Source: DATGPD01 sp041398565 (lineage in GTDB: Bacteria; Planctomycetota; UBA1135; UBA2386). From it: 64,000 nucleotides of DNA. Made by a program: the position numbers and the translations under genes. The stretch is from positions 1,178,001-1,242,000 of the forward strand of contig JAWKUN010000002.1 in assembly GCA_041398565.1 (NCBI GenBank), in the 5' to 3' direction. How positions within the stretch are numbered: the first letter of the stretch is position 1; each line of letters starts with the position of its first letter. The notes beneath the pieces are model-generated. The model was not told where the DNA came from. It saw only the letters and a program-made list of their open reading frames with translations, and searched no databases. Positions 1-8,863 of this stretch are shown here, one piece after another.

Positions 1-1
1 G

Positions 2-79
2 GGCTACGGACAGCGGTTGGAGTACTCGGGAACGACCAGCTCGACGCAGGCAGAGTGCGTGATCGAGTCGCCTGAATGA
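2..79 (+). CDS. possible 3' end of an upstream protein gene (partial)
   Basis: Frame 2 is open from the window edge to a TGA at 77-79. The 25 residues (around GQRLEYSGTTSSTQAEC) have balanced composition, unlike the Arg/Ala-rich shadow frames nearby. Frame 1 is also open, to a TGA at 73-75. With so little sequence no family can be proposed, and this may be chance. Confidence 0.25.
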   Translation, partial: GYGQRLEYSGTTSSTQAECVIESPE

Positions 80-430
80 GGCGAAACGGCTGGCGATTGC
101 GAAGGCGATCGCCAGCAACATGGCTCGGAGCGTGTACGCTCGATTCTCTCACCCCATCTGAGGCGAGGAGTGTCCCGATTCGCTCGGGAAGTCGCTTGCC
201 GTCGGGCGTTTCGGGACGGGTCGGGTTCGTCGGGGTGCTCGGCATCGCTTCCGGCGGCGGGGGCACAACGGTGTGACGCGGCCGTCGATGGTTCTCCATC
301 GACCCTCGGCCGTCCCCGCGCATCGAACGCATCCCGACTCCCCGTGCGGGCCCTCGAGCCGCGCCCGCGTCAGCGGGCGTCTGCTCCAAGGGCTGCCCGG
401 CCCGGACCCTCGCCCCACCCGTTGCCTAGT
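80..430. other. stretch with no recognised gene
   Basis: About 350 bp between the possible partial gene at the left edge and the stop of the minus-strand gene at 431. The open frames crossing it translate to Arg/Pro/Ser-rich products typical of antisense or shadow reading in GC-rich DNA. No strong hairpin, repeat or promoter was seen. Confidence 0.5.
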
Positions 431-3103
431 CTAGTAGCCTGCGTTCGAGGGGACGGGCAACTCGACCGTCGCGGTCCCTCGCTGGCCGCTCGCCACCTCG
501 ACCGCGCCCAGCTCGATCAGCACCGACCGCCACGCGCCGGGATCGCCGCGGTGCTCACGACGAAACGCGCGCCGGGCGTCCGAGTCGGCCAGGCGTTGTG
601 GCACCAGCAGCACGGTGTAGTGTCCAGGCGCGATGCGCGCCGACACCCGACCGTCGGCATCGGTGTGCGCCAGCCAGGTGAGGGTGTCGCCCCGCGCCAA
701 CTGCACGGGCGCTGCCGCGACCGGCGAACGGTCGGCGCGCAGCAAGCGCAGATCGATCGGCCCCGAGTGCACGCGAAAGACGGGATCGACGGACGCGCCG
801 GGCCGCACCTCGACTTCGTGGTCGGCGACCAGCTCGACGCGCGGCCCGTCGCCCAGCTCGATCGCCACCCGGAACGTGCCGGGTCGCGCGCGCAGCTCGA
901 AGCGCCCGTCGGCATCGCTGGTGATGCCCTGCTTGATCTGATCCGGGTGACCGTTCGGCTGCTCGCCGTGGTCGCCGGTGAGCAGGATCTCGCCCTGGTA
1001 CGGTGCCTCGTCGAGCAGCACCAGGCCGCGCAGCGTGCCGCGGACGAGCGACGCGGCGAGGCCGTCGCCGAGCGCGCGCCGTTCGCCTGTCCGCAGCCCA
1101 TCCACCGCGACGATCGTCTCCTCGTGGCGCCGGTTGCTGCTGCCGATACGCAGGCTCGACACCAACAGCAGGCGCCAGTCCCCGGGCGGCACTCCCTGTA
1201 ACCGGAAGCTGCCGTCCGTCTCGAGGGGCTGCAGCCCCATCGTGTCGGCGGGCACGCTCTGCGCGACGCCGTCGACTTGGCGCAGCAGGCGCACGCCCGG
1301 CCAGCGGCTGCGCAGATGGGGCGCGACCTGCGCGCCGTCGATGCCCGCGTCTTCCAGCAACTGCCGCAGCAGCGTGGCGTCGATTCGGCCGCTGACCACG
1401 GCACCGCGATCGACCTGCAGCTCCCACGGTTCGGGCACGTTGGCCAACACCACGTCGGGCAAGACCACCGGTGCATGCCCCTCGCCCTGCAGACGCAGCG
1501 TCAGCGAAGCTTCGCCATGTGCCGTCAGTTGCACTTCGCCGCGATGGTCGCTCTCACCCTTGGCGACGCGCCAGGCTTGATCGGCCTGCACGCTGGATGT
1601 GCGGCCACCGGGTTCGAAGGCCAGGGTGAGCACGCCGACCGGCTGCCCACCCAGCGGCTGCAGCAGCTCCGCTGTGGAGCCGACCACGGGGGCGCCTTCG
1701 GCATCGACCACGTGCAGGGTGCGGGTGGTGGGCTGCGCCATGCGTACCTCCACCGGCGGCGCGCCTTGCTCGGTGACCTCGACCTCGTGCACGCGGTCCT
1801 GCACCCAGCCGCCGCCGCTCGGCTCGACCAGAACGCAGTGCGTGCCGAGGCGCACCCCGTCGATGCGCACCGTGCCGCCGGGATGGTTGCCACGCGCCCG
1901 CACCTGCTGGTCGCCCGGCCGCAGTTCGGCCGATGTGCCGGGCTTGGGCCACAAGCGCACGCCGAACTCCTCGATCGGCGCGCCGTCGGCGGCCAGCACG
2001 TGCACCAGCAGCCCGTGACCGCCGCGCATGACCAGCCGCACGTCGTTCACGCCCCAGTGCGGGGCGCGGCCGCGCGCCGCTTCGTGGCCATCGGCTTCGA
2101 CCCGCAGCGCTACCGGGCCGTCGGGATCGCCGTCGTGGCGCTCGATGCGAAACGAGCCGTCGCCACCGGTGAACGTATCGGTGCCGCGCCCGTCCTGGCC
2201 CTGCGGGTAGGTGACCCGCGCGCCACCGATCGGCGCGCCTTGCTCGTCGACCACCACGCCGGCCACCGCCTCGATCTCGTCATCGGCCTTGACCACCACC
2301 TCGAGCCACACCGTGGCTTGGTCCGGCGTGACGGTCAGCGTGTCCGGCGCGACCTTCTGCCGCTGGAACACGCGCACCTGCCAGGTGCCGGCCCACAGCG
2401 GGCTGGAAGCCGAGATCGAGCCATCCGCGAGCGAACTCACCGTCCCCGGGCCGGCCGCGCGCGGCGTGCCCTGCGCCGCGCCGGGGCCGTCGGGTTCGAC
2501 CAGGGCGATGCGCACGCCTTCCTGCGGCGCTCCGTGGCGGTCGAGCACGCGACCTGTCAGCTGCGTGCCGGCGTGCATCACCACATCGCCGACGTCGATC
2601 ACCGTTCCCGGTGCCATCGTCCGCCAGCGGCAGGTCTGTGTGACGCGGCCCGGTGCATCGATCTGCAGCACGAACTCGTGCGGCGGCGGCGGTGCGAAGC
2701 GCAGCGCGAAGGTCCCGTCGGCTGTGGTGGTCGTCGGCGCCGGATCCTGCCAGACGACGGCACCGTGCTCGCGCTCGTAGTCGCGCACGCGCGCACCGTC
2801 TGCCGGCCAGCCGTGCAGCTCCACCGTGCAGCCGACGAGCGGGCGGCCGCCGACGGCGTCGACGGTCCGGCCGCGGATCACCGCCATCGTGTTCGCCGCC
2901 GAAGGTGGCTCCGCCGTCGCGATCCGCCGCTCGGCTTGCTGTGGGCGCGCGCCGTCGGAGAGAGGTGGCGCGGCCCGGTCTGCTCCTGCCGCCGCCGACT
3001 CGCTCGGCGCTGGCGACACGACCGCATCCCCGCCACCACTGGTGAGCAGCCAGGCACCCGCGAGCACCACGACGACGATCAGCAGGAGGGGCAGCGTCCT
3101 CAT
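431..3103 (-). CDS. secreted protein with carboxypeptidase-regulatory-like (Ig-type) repeats
   Basis: About 890 aa. The frame opens further upstream, but the start is placed at the ATG (3101-3103) that gives a clean signal/anchor segment, MRTLPLLLIVVVVLAGAWLL. The rest is a string of beta-rich modules of the form G-x-V-x-D-x-x-G-x-P-x-x-G-x-x-V (for example near residues 73, 183 and 280), which is the CarboxypepD_reg-like signature, ending in a region predicted as more of the same. No catalytic motif is visible, so it is read as an exported, cell-surface structural or binding protein, common in large Planctomycetota proteomes. It lies downstream of the PSD1-DUF1501 pair on the same strand; its ATG overlaps the stop of a short ORF (3100-3384) in an ATGA arrangement. 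Confidence 0.75.
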   Translation of the reverse strand: MRTLPLLLIVVVVLAGAWLLTSGGGDAVVSPAPSESAAAGADRAAPPLSDGARPQQAERRIATAEPPSAANTMAVIRGRTVDAVGGRPLVGCTVELHGWPADGARVRDYEREHGAVVWQDPAPTTTTADGTFALRFAPPPPHEFVLQIDAPGRVTQTCRWRTMAPGTVIDVGDVVMHAGTQLTGRVLDRHGAPQEGVRIALVEPDGPGAAQGTPRAAGPGTVSSLADGSISASSPLWAGTWQVRVFQRQKVAPDTLTVTPDQATVWLEVVVKADDEIEAVAGVVVDEQGAPIGGARVTYPQGQDGRGTDTFTGGDGSFRIERHDGDPDGPVALRVEADGHEAARGRAPHWGVNDVRLVMRGGHGLLVHVLAADGAPIEEFGVRLWPKPGTSAELRPGDQQVRARGNHPGGTVRIDGVRLGTHCVLVEPSGGGWVQDRVHEVEVTEQGAPPVEVRMAQPTTRTLHVVDAEGAPVVGSTAELLQPLGGQPVGVLTLAFEPGGRTSSVQADQAWRVAKGESDHRGEVQLTAHGEASLTLRLQGEGHAPVVLPDVVLANVPEPWELQVDRGAVVSGRIDATLLRQLLEDAGIDGAQVAPHLRSRWPGVRLLRQVDGVAQSVPADTMGLQPLETDGSFRLQGVPPGDWRLLLVSSLRIGSSNRRHEETIVAVDGLRTGERRALGDGLAASLVRGTLRGLVLLDEAPYQGEILLTGDHGEQPNGHPDQIKQGITSDADGRFELRARPGTFRVAIELGDGPRVELVADHEVEVRPGASVDPVFRVHSGPIDLRLLRADRSPVAAAPVQLARGDTLTWLAHTDADGRVSARIAPGHYTVLLVPQRLADSDARRAFRREHRGDPGAWRSVLIELGAVEVASGQRGTATVELPVPSNAGY

Positions 3104-3384
3104 GCCGCGACCATACTCCGACGCCGGGGCACGAGCCCATCGATCGCCGTCGCTACCGGCACGCGCAGGTCGATACACTCGGTCTCACCGTCGATTGCCA
3201 CATCGACGGTCCGAGGGACAGGCGGCTGCGGCGCCACCGCATGCCTCAGCTGGCGCAGCGCGGTGGGGCGGTCGCGCACGTCGCCGAACACCAACGATGG
3301 CCGGACGACCGAGGTCGTCGGCCATCGCACCAGCCTTGCAGCGGATGGAGCCGAGCTCCACCGCTGAACGCTGGCCTTCGGCAC
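3100..3384 (-). CDS. possible small hypothetical protein coupled to the downstream gene
   Basis: A 94-codon frame (GTG at 3384) whose TGA overlaps the ATG of the next gene (ATGA at 3100-3103), the spacing used throughout this window for coupled genes. It fills the gap between the DUF1501 gene and the repeat protein. The C-terminal half (VDVAIDGETECIDLRVPV) has normal composition; no family is recognised. It could be coincidence in a region with long open shadow frames. Confidence 0.35.
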   Translation of the reverse strand: MPKASVQRWSSAPSAARLVRWPTTSVVRPSLVFGDVRDRPTALRQLRHAVAPQPPVPRTVDVAIDGETECIDLRVPVATAIDGLVPRRRSMVAA

Positions 3385-3400
3385 GAGCTGGCGCGCGCGG

Positions 3401-4807
3401 TCAGGCCAGGATGTCGCGGATCACGCGGCCGTGCACATCGGTCAGGCGGTGGTCGCGCCCCTGGAAGCGGTAGGTCAGCTTGGTGTGGTCGAAGCCGAGC
3501 AGGTGCAACATGGTGGCGTGCAGGTCGTGGATCTCGACCTCACCCTGCACCGGGCCGAAGCCGATCTCGTCGGTCTCGCCGTGCGAGTGGCCAGCCCGCA
3601 CGCCGCCGCCCGCCATCCACAGCGTGAACGCCTCGATGTGGTGGTCGCGGCCGAGGAACTGCCGCACCTCGCCCATCGGCGTGCGACCGAACTCGCCGCT
3701 CCAGATCACCAGCGTGTCGTCGAGGAGCCCGCGCTGCTTGAGGTCGAGCACGAGGGCGGCGCTGGCGCGGTCCACCTCGCGGCATCGCGCATCGAGCGGC
3801 GCGCCGATGTGGTTGCTGGGATCGCCGTGGTGGTCCCAATCGGCGTGGTAGAGCTGCACGAAGCGGCAGCCGCGCTCGATCAGACGGCGCGCCAGCAGGC
3901 AGTTGCGGGCGAACGACGGACGGTCGTCGGCCACGCCGTAGAGGCGGCGCATCGACTGCGGCTCGCGGCGCAAATCGACCAGCTCGGGGGTGCTCGCCTG
4001 CATGCGGAACGCCAGCTCGTAGGCGGCGATGCGCGCCTCGGTCTCGGGGTCGTGGTGGGTGCCGGCGGCCAGCTCGTTCATCGCGCCCAGCGTGGAGAAG
4101 AAGTCGGCCTGCTCGGTGGGGTCGACGCCGGCCGGCGTCTGTAGGTCGAGCACCGGGTCGCCCTGGGCGCGGAACGGCGTGCCGGCGAGGCGTGTGGACA
4201 GGAAGCCGTTGCCCCACAGCGGGGCGCCACCGCGCGGGCCGCGGCTGCCGGACTGCAGGACCACGAAGCCGGGCAGGTCGTCGGCCTCGGAACCGAGACC
4301 GTACAGCACCCACGCACCAGCGCTGGGCCGGCCGAACTGGCCGAAGCCGGTGTTCATGAACAGCTTGGCCGGGCCGTGGTTGATCTGCGTGGCGCGCACT
4401 GCGCGCAGGAAGCACAGATCGTCGACGATGCCGGCGGTGTGCGGCAGGAGTTCGCTCATCCACGCGCCGCACTGCCCGTGGCGGGCAAAACGGCGCTCGG
4501 TGCCGAGCAGCTTGGCGTCGGCGCCGTCGATGAACGCGAAGCGTTTGCCCTGGCTCAGGCTCGGCGGCAGGGTCTGGCCGTGCAGGCGCTGTAGCGTGGG
4601 CTTCGGCTCGAACAGCTCGAACTGGCTCGGTGCGCCGGCCATGAACAACCAGATCACGCGTTTGGCTCGCGGCGCCAAATCGCGGCGGCGGCGATCGCCA
4701 CCGTCCGCGTCGCGCCGCACCAGGTCGCCGAAGGCGAGCGCGCCGAGGCCGAGGGTGTTGCGCGCCAGGAACTCGCGGCGGGCGATGCGTTCGGGTAGGG
4801 GCGTCAC
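3401..4807 (-). CDS. DUF1501 (sulfatase-fold) protein with Tat-like signal
   Basis: 468 aa from a GTG at 4807 whose GTGA overlaps the stop of the upstream PSD1 gene, so the two are translationally coupled. The N-terminus carries a twin-Arg export-like segment (ARREFLARNTLGLGALAFG). Family hallmarks: VIWLFMAGAPSQFELFEPKP, the INHGPAKLFMNTGF block, FVQLYHADWDHHGDPSNH, SGEFGRTP, and FLGRDHH. DUF1501 proteins belong to the alkaline phosphatase/sulfatase-like fold and in Planctomycetota are almost always encoded next to PSD1/DUF1549-DUF1553 proteins. The substrate is unknown; the periplasm is the likely location. An upstream in-frame start would add 18 residues but would not give a better leader. 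Confidence 0.9.
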   Translation of the reverse strand: MTPLPERIARREFLARNTLGLGALAFGDLVRRDADGGDRRRRDLAPRAKRVIWLFMAGAPSQFELFEPKPTLQRLHGQTLPPSLSQGKRFAFIDGADAKLLGTERRFARHGQCGAWMSELLPHTAGIVDDLCFLRAVRATQINHGPAKLFMNTGFGQFGRPSAGAWVLYGLGSEADDLPGFVVLQSGSRGPRGGAPLWGNGFLSTRLAGTPFRAQGDPVLDLQTPAGVDPTEQADFFSTLGAMNELAAGTHHDPETEARIAAYELAFRMQASTPELVDLRREPQSMRRLYGVADDRPSFARNCLLARRLIERGCRFVQLYHADWDHHGDPSNHIGAPLDARCREVDRASAALVLDLKQRGLLDDTLVIWSGEFGRTPMGEVRQFLGRDHHIEAFTLWMAGGGVRAGHSHGETDEIGFGPVQGEVEIHDLHATMLHLLGFDHTKLTYRFQGRDHRLTDVHGRVIRDILA

Positions 4808-7683
4808 GGTCGGTTCAGGAACTCGTCGAGGTTGAAGATCAGGCGCGCCACGGCGGTCCACCCGTGCTGCGGGTCGTGCGCCGCAGTGACCCGTGCGAGG
4901 TGGCCGAGCACCAGGTCGACTTCGGCCGCACGCGGCTCACGCCCCAGAGCCAGAAGGAAGGCGCGGTCGAGACGCGCCCGGTCGTCGCCTTGCACCTCGC
5001 GCAGCAGGCGGCCAGCGAAGCCCTCGGCCAGCTCGAGCAGCATCGGGTCGTTGGCCATGGTCAACGCCTGCAGCGGCGTGTTCGACACGCTGCGCCGGGT
5101 GCAGGTGACGTTGGCCTGTGGGGTGTCGAACACGGCCTGGAACGGGTACGGGCTCGAGCGCCAGATCCGCGTGTAGAGCGAGCGGCGGAAGCGGTCGGGC
5201 GGCGTGCTCGCCTGCCAAGTCTTCTTGGACTGCGTGAACGAGAACACGCCGTCGGGCTGCGGCGGCTGCACCGGTGGGCCGCCCATCCGCGTTTCGAGCA
5301 GACTGCTGATCGCCAGGGCCGCGTCGCGCAGCACCTCGCCGGACAAGCGCAGGCGGCGCTGGCGACCGAGCCAGCGGTTGCCGGGATCGCGGTCCCGCTG
5401 CGCGCTGTCGACCGTGTCGTCTTGGCGGTAGGTGGCCGAGGTCACGATGCGGCGCAGCAGGGCCTTGCGCGAGAACCGCACGCGGCGGAACTCGGCCACC
5501 AGCCACTCGAGCAGGTCGGGGTGGGTCGGCGGCGCGCCGCGCAGGCCGAAGTCGTTCTCGGTCGCCACGATGCCGACCCCGAACAACTGCTGCCACCAGC
5601 GATTGACGGTGACGCGCTGCACCAGTGCGTTGTCCCGATGCGCGAGCCACCGCGCCAGGTCGAGCCGGTCGGCGGGCTCTGCGTCGGTGGCGACGCAATC
5701 GAGGTTCGCCGGGAAGCCGGGGCGCACCTCGTGGCGCGGGTCGAGGAACGAACCGCGATGGAACACACGCGTGGTGCGCGGATGTTGCCGCGCTTGCATC
5801 ACCAGCGTGGTCGGCATGCGCGGCTTGCGGCCCCGGTGCACCCTCAGCGCGCGCCAGGCCGCGGACCACGCGTCGGGCACGAGCGTGTCGTCCGCCGGCG
5901 CGTGTCCCAGCGCGACGCGGAACGCCCCCAGGCAGTGGCTACTGCCATGCTCCTGCTGCAGTTCGAGGCGCAGCTCCCAGTCGCCCGCGTCGACGGCTTG
6001 CTCGAGCGTGAACTCGGCGACGTGCGGTGTGTCGAATGCCGGCGCGATCGCCCAGCCGGCACCGGGCTCGGTGCCGGCAGCGGTGGCTACGGGGTACGAC
6101 TTGCCACCGCTGGCGCTGCCGTCCTGCTGCACGTCGGCGCGAGCCTGTGCGAACGGCAGGCGCCGCCACGGCAGGTCGGGCTCCGCGTCGGCGGCGCCCT
6201 CCCGCCAAGGCCGCACGAACAAGCGCGCGTGCTGCAGCACGAAGTTGCCGTTGCGCGCCCGCCCCGGCCCGCCGGCTGACAGTCCGCTCGCCGGCAAGGC
6301 CTCGAGACGCAGGGCGGCGAAGCCGTCGCCGCCACCGCGTCCCTGCAGCACGTAGGTGCTGTACACCGCGTTCTGCCCCAGCACGCGGTACGAGCCGTCT
6401 TCTTCGGGGCGCAGCTCGGGGCCGTTGCTGCCCCAGGCGCGCGCCGGCTGCCAGGTGGCGAAGCCGGCCGCGGCGCGGTCGCGGGCGTCGTCGTAGCCCG
6501 CCTGCAACCGCTCGAACTCGCTTTCCCACGCCGCCGCCGCGGCCTCTTCGTCGTCGTTGCGCGGCACCAGCATCGACGGCTCGGCACTGACGCCGCCGTC
6601 GACGGTCTGGTCGAAGAACGCGAACAGGCGGTAGTACTCGTCGTGCGAGACCGGATCGAACTTGTGCGTGTGGCACTGCGCGCAGCCGATCGTCGTGCCC
6701 AGCCAAACGGCGCCGGTGGTGTTGACCCGGTCGATCACCGCGTTCACCCGGTTCTCCTCGTCCTTGGCGCCCCCCTCCTGGTTGACCTGCGTGTTGCGGT
6801 GGAAGCCGGTGGCCACTCGCTGCGCGCGCGTGGCGTGCGGCAGGAGGTCGCCGGCAATCTGTTCGACGGTGAAGCGGTCGAACGGCATGTCGGCGTCGAT
6901 CGCCGCCACCACCCAGTCGCGCCATGGCCAGATCGACCGCTCGCCGTCGATGGTGAATCCGTGCGAGTCGGCGTAGCGGGCGAGGTCGAGCCAATGCCGC
7001 GCCCAGTGCACGGCGAACGCCGGCGACGCGAGGTAGCGGTCGACGAGTTCCTCGTAGGTAGTGCGGCCACTGACGAACTCGCGCAGCTCCGCCGGCGTCG
7101 GCGGCAAGCCGGTGAGGTCGAGCGCCAGCCGGCGCAGCAGTACGTGCGCGGGTGCCGGTGGCGACGGCTGCAGGCCAGTGCGGCGCAGGCGTGCGCGCAC
7201 GAAGGCGTCGATGGGGTGGCCGGGCGGGTCTGCCGGCGCGAGCCCGGGCACCTCTGCGGGCACTTCGACGGCGCGCAGCGGCTGGTAGGCCCAATGGCCC
7301 TGCCAGCGCGCGCCCTCGGCGATCCACCGGCGCAGGACTTCGATCGCGCTGCCGCTGAGCCGCTCGCCGTGTTCGGCCGGCGGCATGCGTTCGTCGTCGT
7401 CGGGCGCGGTCACCCGGCGCAGCAGCTCGCTCTCCTCGGGCTTGCCGGGCACCACGGCCGCATAGCCGCCGAGGTCGGCCAGCATGCCGGAGCGGGTGTC
7501 CAGGCGCAGGCCGGCCTTGCGCCCGTCGGGATCGGCGCCGTGGCAGGCCAAGCAGTTCTCGGCCAGGATCGGCTGCACCTCGCGCGCGAACGCCACGGGC
7601 TGCTGCGCCGCTTCCCGACGCGCCAGCGCACCTGCGCAGACGGCGAGCCAGGAGCTGGCGAGCGCGAGCCGACGAAGCGTCAT
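4804..7683 (-). CDS. PSD1-type protein: cytochrome-c-like, DUF1549 and DUF1553 domains
   Basis: 959 aa starting at the ATG at 7681-7683, which gives a signal peptide (MTLRRLALASSWLAVCAGAL). Order of domains: a cytochrome-c-like PSCyt1 with CLACHG (residues about 43-50); DUF1549 with HWLDLARYADSHGF; a second heme-type CAQCHTHKFDP near residue 334; a beta-rich middle section; and DUF1553 (PSD1) with VNRWWQQLFGVGIV and NDFGLRG. It is exported and presumably binds heme c; the physiological role of this large Planctomycetota family is unresolved. It is coupled by a 4-bp overlap to the DUF1501 gene, the standard pairing, which suggests one complex or pathway. Confidence 0.93.
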   Translation of the reverse strand: MTLRRLALASSWLAVCAGALARREAAQQPVAFAREVQPILAENCLACHGADPDGRKAGLRLDTRSGMLADLGGYAAVVPGKPEESELLRRVTAPDDDERMPPAEHGERLSGSAIEVLRRWIAEGARWQGHWAYQPLRAVEVPAEVPGLAPADPPGHPIDAFVRARLRRTGLQPSPPAPAHVLLRRLALDLTGLPPTPAELREFVSGRTTYEELVDRYLASPAFAVHWARHWLDLARYADSHGFTIDGERSIWPWRDWVVAAIDADMPFDRFTVEQIAGDLLPHATRAQRVATGFHRNTQVNQEGGAKDEENRVNAVIDRVNTTGAVWLGTTIGCAQCHTHKFDPVSHDEYYRLFAFFDQTVDGGVSAEPSMLVPRNDDEEAAAAAWESEFERLQAGYDDARDRAAAGFATWQPARAWGSNGPELRPEEDGSYRVLGQNAVYSTYVLQGRGGGDGFAALRLEALPASGLSAGGPGRARNGNFVLQHARLFVRPWREGAADAEPDLPWRRLPFAQARADVQQDGSASGGKSYPVATAAGTEPGAGWAIAPAFDTPHVAEFTLEQAVDAGDWELRLELQQEHGSSHCLGAFRVALGHAPADDTLVPDAWSAAWRALRVHRGRKPRMPTTLVMQARQHPRTTRVFHRGSFLDPRHEVRPGFPANLDCVATDAEPADRLDLARWLAHRDNALVQRVTVNRWWQQLFGVGIVATENDFGLRGAPPTHPDLLEWLVAEFRRVRFSRKALLRRIVTSATYRQDDTVDSAQRDRDPGNRWLGRQRRLRLSGEVLRDAALAISSLLETRMGGPPVQPPQPDGVFSFTQSKKTWQASTPPDRFRRSLYTRIWRSSPYPFQAVFDTPQANVTCTRRSVSNTPLQALTMANDPMLLELAEGFAGRLLREVQGDDRARLDRAFLLALGREPRAAEVDLVLGHLARVTAAHDPQHGWTAVARLIFNLDEFLNRP

Positions 7684-8009
7684 GGCTGCCAGTGTAGGGA
7701 CCGCGCCGACCGACGCATGGTCGATCCGCGCGAACCTCACAGCACCGGCCCTGGCGGCGACATCGGCTGCACGTCGTTGCGCCTTCACCTGGGCGTGAGG
7801 CGGTGACGACCGCGTTGGTGGAGCGGACACCCGCGACAGCGGCGTCGCCCTCGCCCGCCTCGCTCCGCGATCTGCGTCGCCGGCTCGCTGAACCCAGCGA
7901 CGAGACGGAGTCGACGACGAGCATTGCGTCTACCGGAGGCGTAGGGGTCGCGGCCCCTCGGGGCCGCGGTCGGGTGCAAGGCCAGCCGCGCGGCGTCAGA
8001 GATCGACCG
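7684..8009. other. gap between two minus-strand genes, one hairpin only
   Basis: 326 bp with no convincing gene. It holds the leader of the PSD1 gene at its left side and a GC-rich hairpin (7949-7968) at its right. Open frames across it are shadow-like. Confidence 0.5.
7949..7968 (-). terminator. hairpin downstream of the fasciclin gene
   Basis: A perfect inverted repeat, CGCGGCCCC / GGGGCCGCG, with a 2-nt spacer (7958-7959), about 40 bp beyond the stop of the minus-strand fasciclin gene. The position fits transcription termination. There is no U-tract on the minus strand, so an intrinsic terminator is only a possibility. Confidence 0.45.
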
Positions 8010-8588
8010 TCAGAGATTGACCGGGATCAGCACGCGGTCGATCGAGTGCAGCCTGCCGTTGCAAGCCAGCACGTTGATCGGCCAGGTCAGCCACGGATCG
8101 CGCAGGTCGGGGTCGTTGTCGCGCAGGATGAACAGGAACGGTCGAATCGACCCGCCCTGCAGCGTGGGGATCTCTCGCGCGAACAGGACTTGCAGCGGGT
8201 TCAGGTCGCGCGGTGCGACGTGGTAGAGGAGCACCGTGCGGAGGACCGGGATCGGATCGCCGTTGCCGATGCGCGTCAGCGCGGCCACGATGGCATTGAA
8301 CGCGCCTTCTTCGTCCCAGCCGCGATAGCCGAGGTCTCGGGCCAAGCGGATGAACGCAAGGTCGTTGGGTGCGAACAGCGTCAGGCTGTCCCCACAGTTG
8401 TTCAGCGCCTCGGCGATGCCGGGCACCGCTTGCACCGCGTTGAGGAGCATGTCGTAGTCGCGCCAGTCGCGGTCGAACTGCCCGCCGCTCGCGGCCACGA
8501 TCTGGGTGAGAGTCTGGCGCTGCGCCCCTGCCGGGGTGGCCAACGCGAGGGAGAGAGCGCCGAGAGACAGGGTGAAGAGCTTCATCAT
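8010..8588 (-). CDS. secreted fasciclin (FAS1) domain protein
   Basis: About 192 aa. Tandem ATGs at 8588 and 8585 precede a signal peptide (MKLFTLSLGALSLALATPAGAQ). The mature part is a single FAS1 domain: LTLFAPNDLAFIRLA (the H1-like box), a central TVLLYHVAPRDLNP (the YH motif), and a C-terminal SIDRVLIP. FAS1 domains mediate adhesion or carbohydrate/protein binding outside the membrane. It is monocistronic, and its upstream region holds a copy of a dispersed hairpin repeat (8674-8784). The longer open frame upstream is the antisense of that repeat and is not used. Confidence 0.88.
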   Translation of the reverse strand: MMKLFTLSLGALSLALATPAGAQRQTLTQIVAASGGQFDRDWRDYDMLLNAVQAVPGIAEALNNCGDSLTLFAPNDLAFIRLARDLGYRGWDEEGAFNAIVAALTRIGNGDPIPVLRTVLLYHVAPRDLNPLQVLFAREIPTLQGGSIRPFLFILRDNDPDLRDPWLTWPINVLACNGRLHSIDRVLIPVNL

Positions 8589-8673
8589 GGTTGGGTGTGA
8601 CAGGCCCATCGGCCGGCCGGGTCTTCGCGTGCCCTCGGCGAGGGGATGCGCACTGCGATCGCCTTTTCGCCCA

Positions 8674-8784
8674 CGTGCGAGTCGGCGCTGCGCGCCGACC
8701 AGAGACAGCAGCAGGCCGTTCTCCTGCCAGGGGCTTCCAGTGCTGTTCAGGCCTGGCGAATGCGGCACCGTGGCGACTCGCACG
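8674..8784 (+). repeat. dispersed hairpin repeat, copy A
   Basis: Core hairpin GTCGGCGC-TGC-GCGCCGAC at 8681-8699, followed by CAGAG, then GGGGCTTCCAGTGC starting at 8730 (34 nt after the hairpin). The same hairpin plus motif with the same spacing recurs at 21,028-21,086 (reverse) and 24,566-24,623. Only this copy is framed by a 10-bp inverted repeat, CGTGCGAGTC (8674-8683) and GACTCGCACG (8775-8784). It lies between divergent genes, so it could also be transcribed as part of a leader. Confidence 0.65.
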
Positions 8785-8863
8785 CCCTGCAGATTTCGCG
8801 CGCGCCGCGCCGTCGCCCTCGTCTGGTACGGCGGCTCCGCATCCGAGCGAGCGGACGGGGCGA

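Noticed and set aside
1277..3367. Long plus-strand frame (696 codons) opposite the repeat protein gene
   Set aside because: Arg/His/Gln-rich antisense reading; the minus-strand product has a signal peptide and recognisable repeats.
8681..8699. Terminator for the SOUL or fasciclin gene
   Set aside because: It lies upstream of both divergent genes, and the same hairpin recurs elsewhere with a fixed downstream motif, so it is treated as a repeat.
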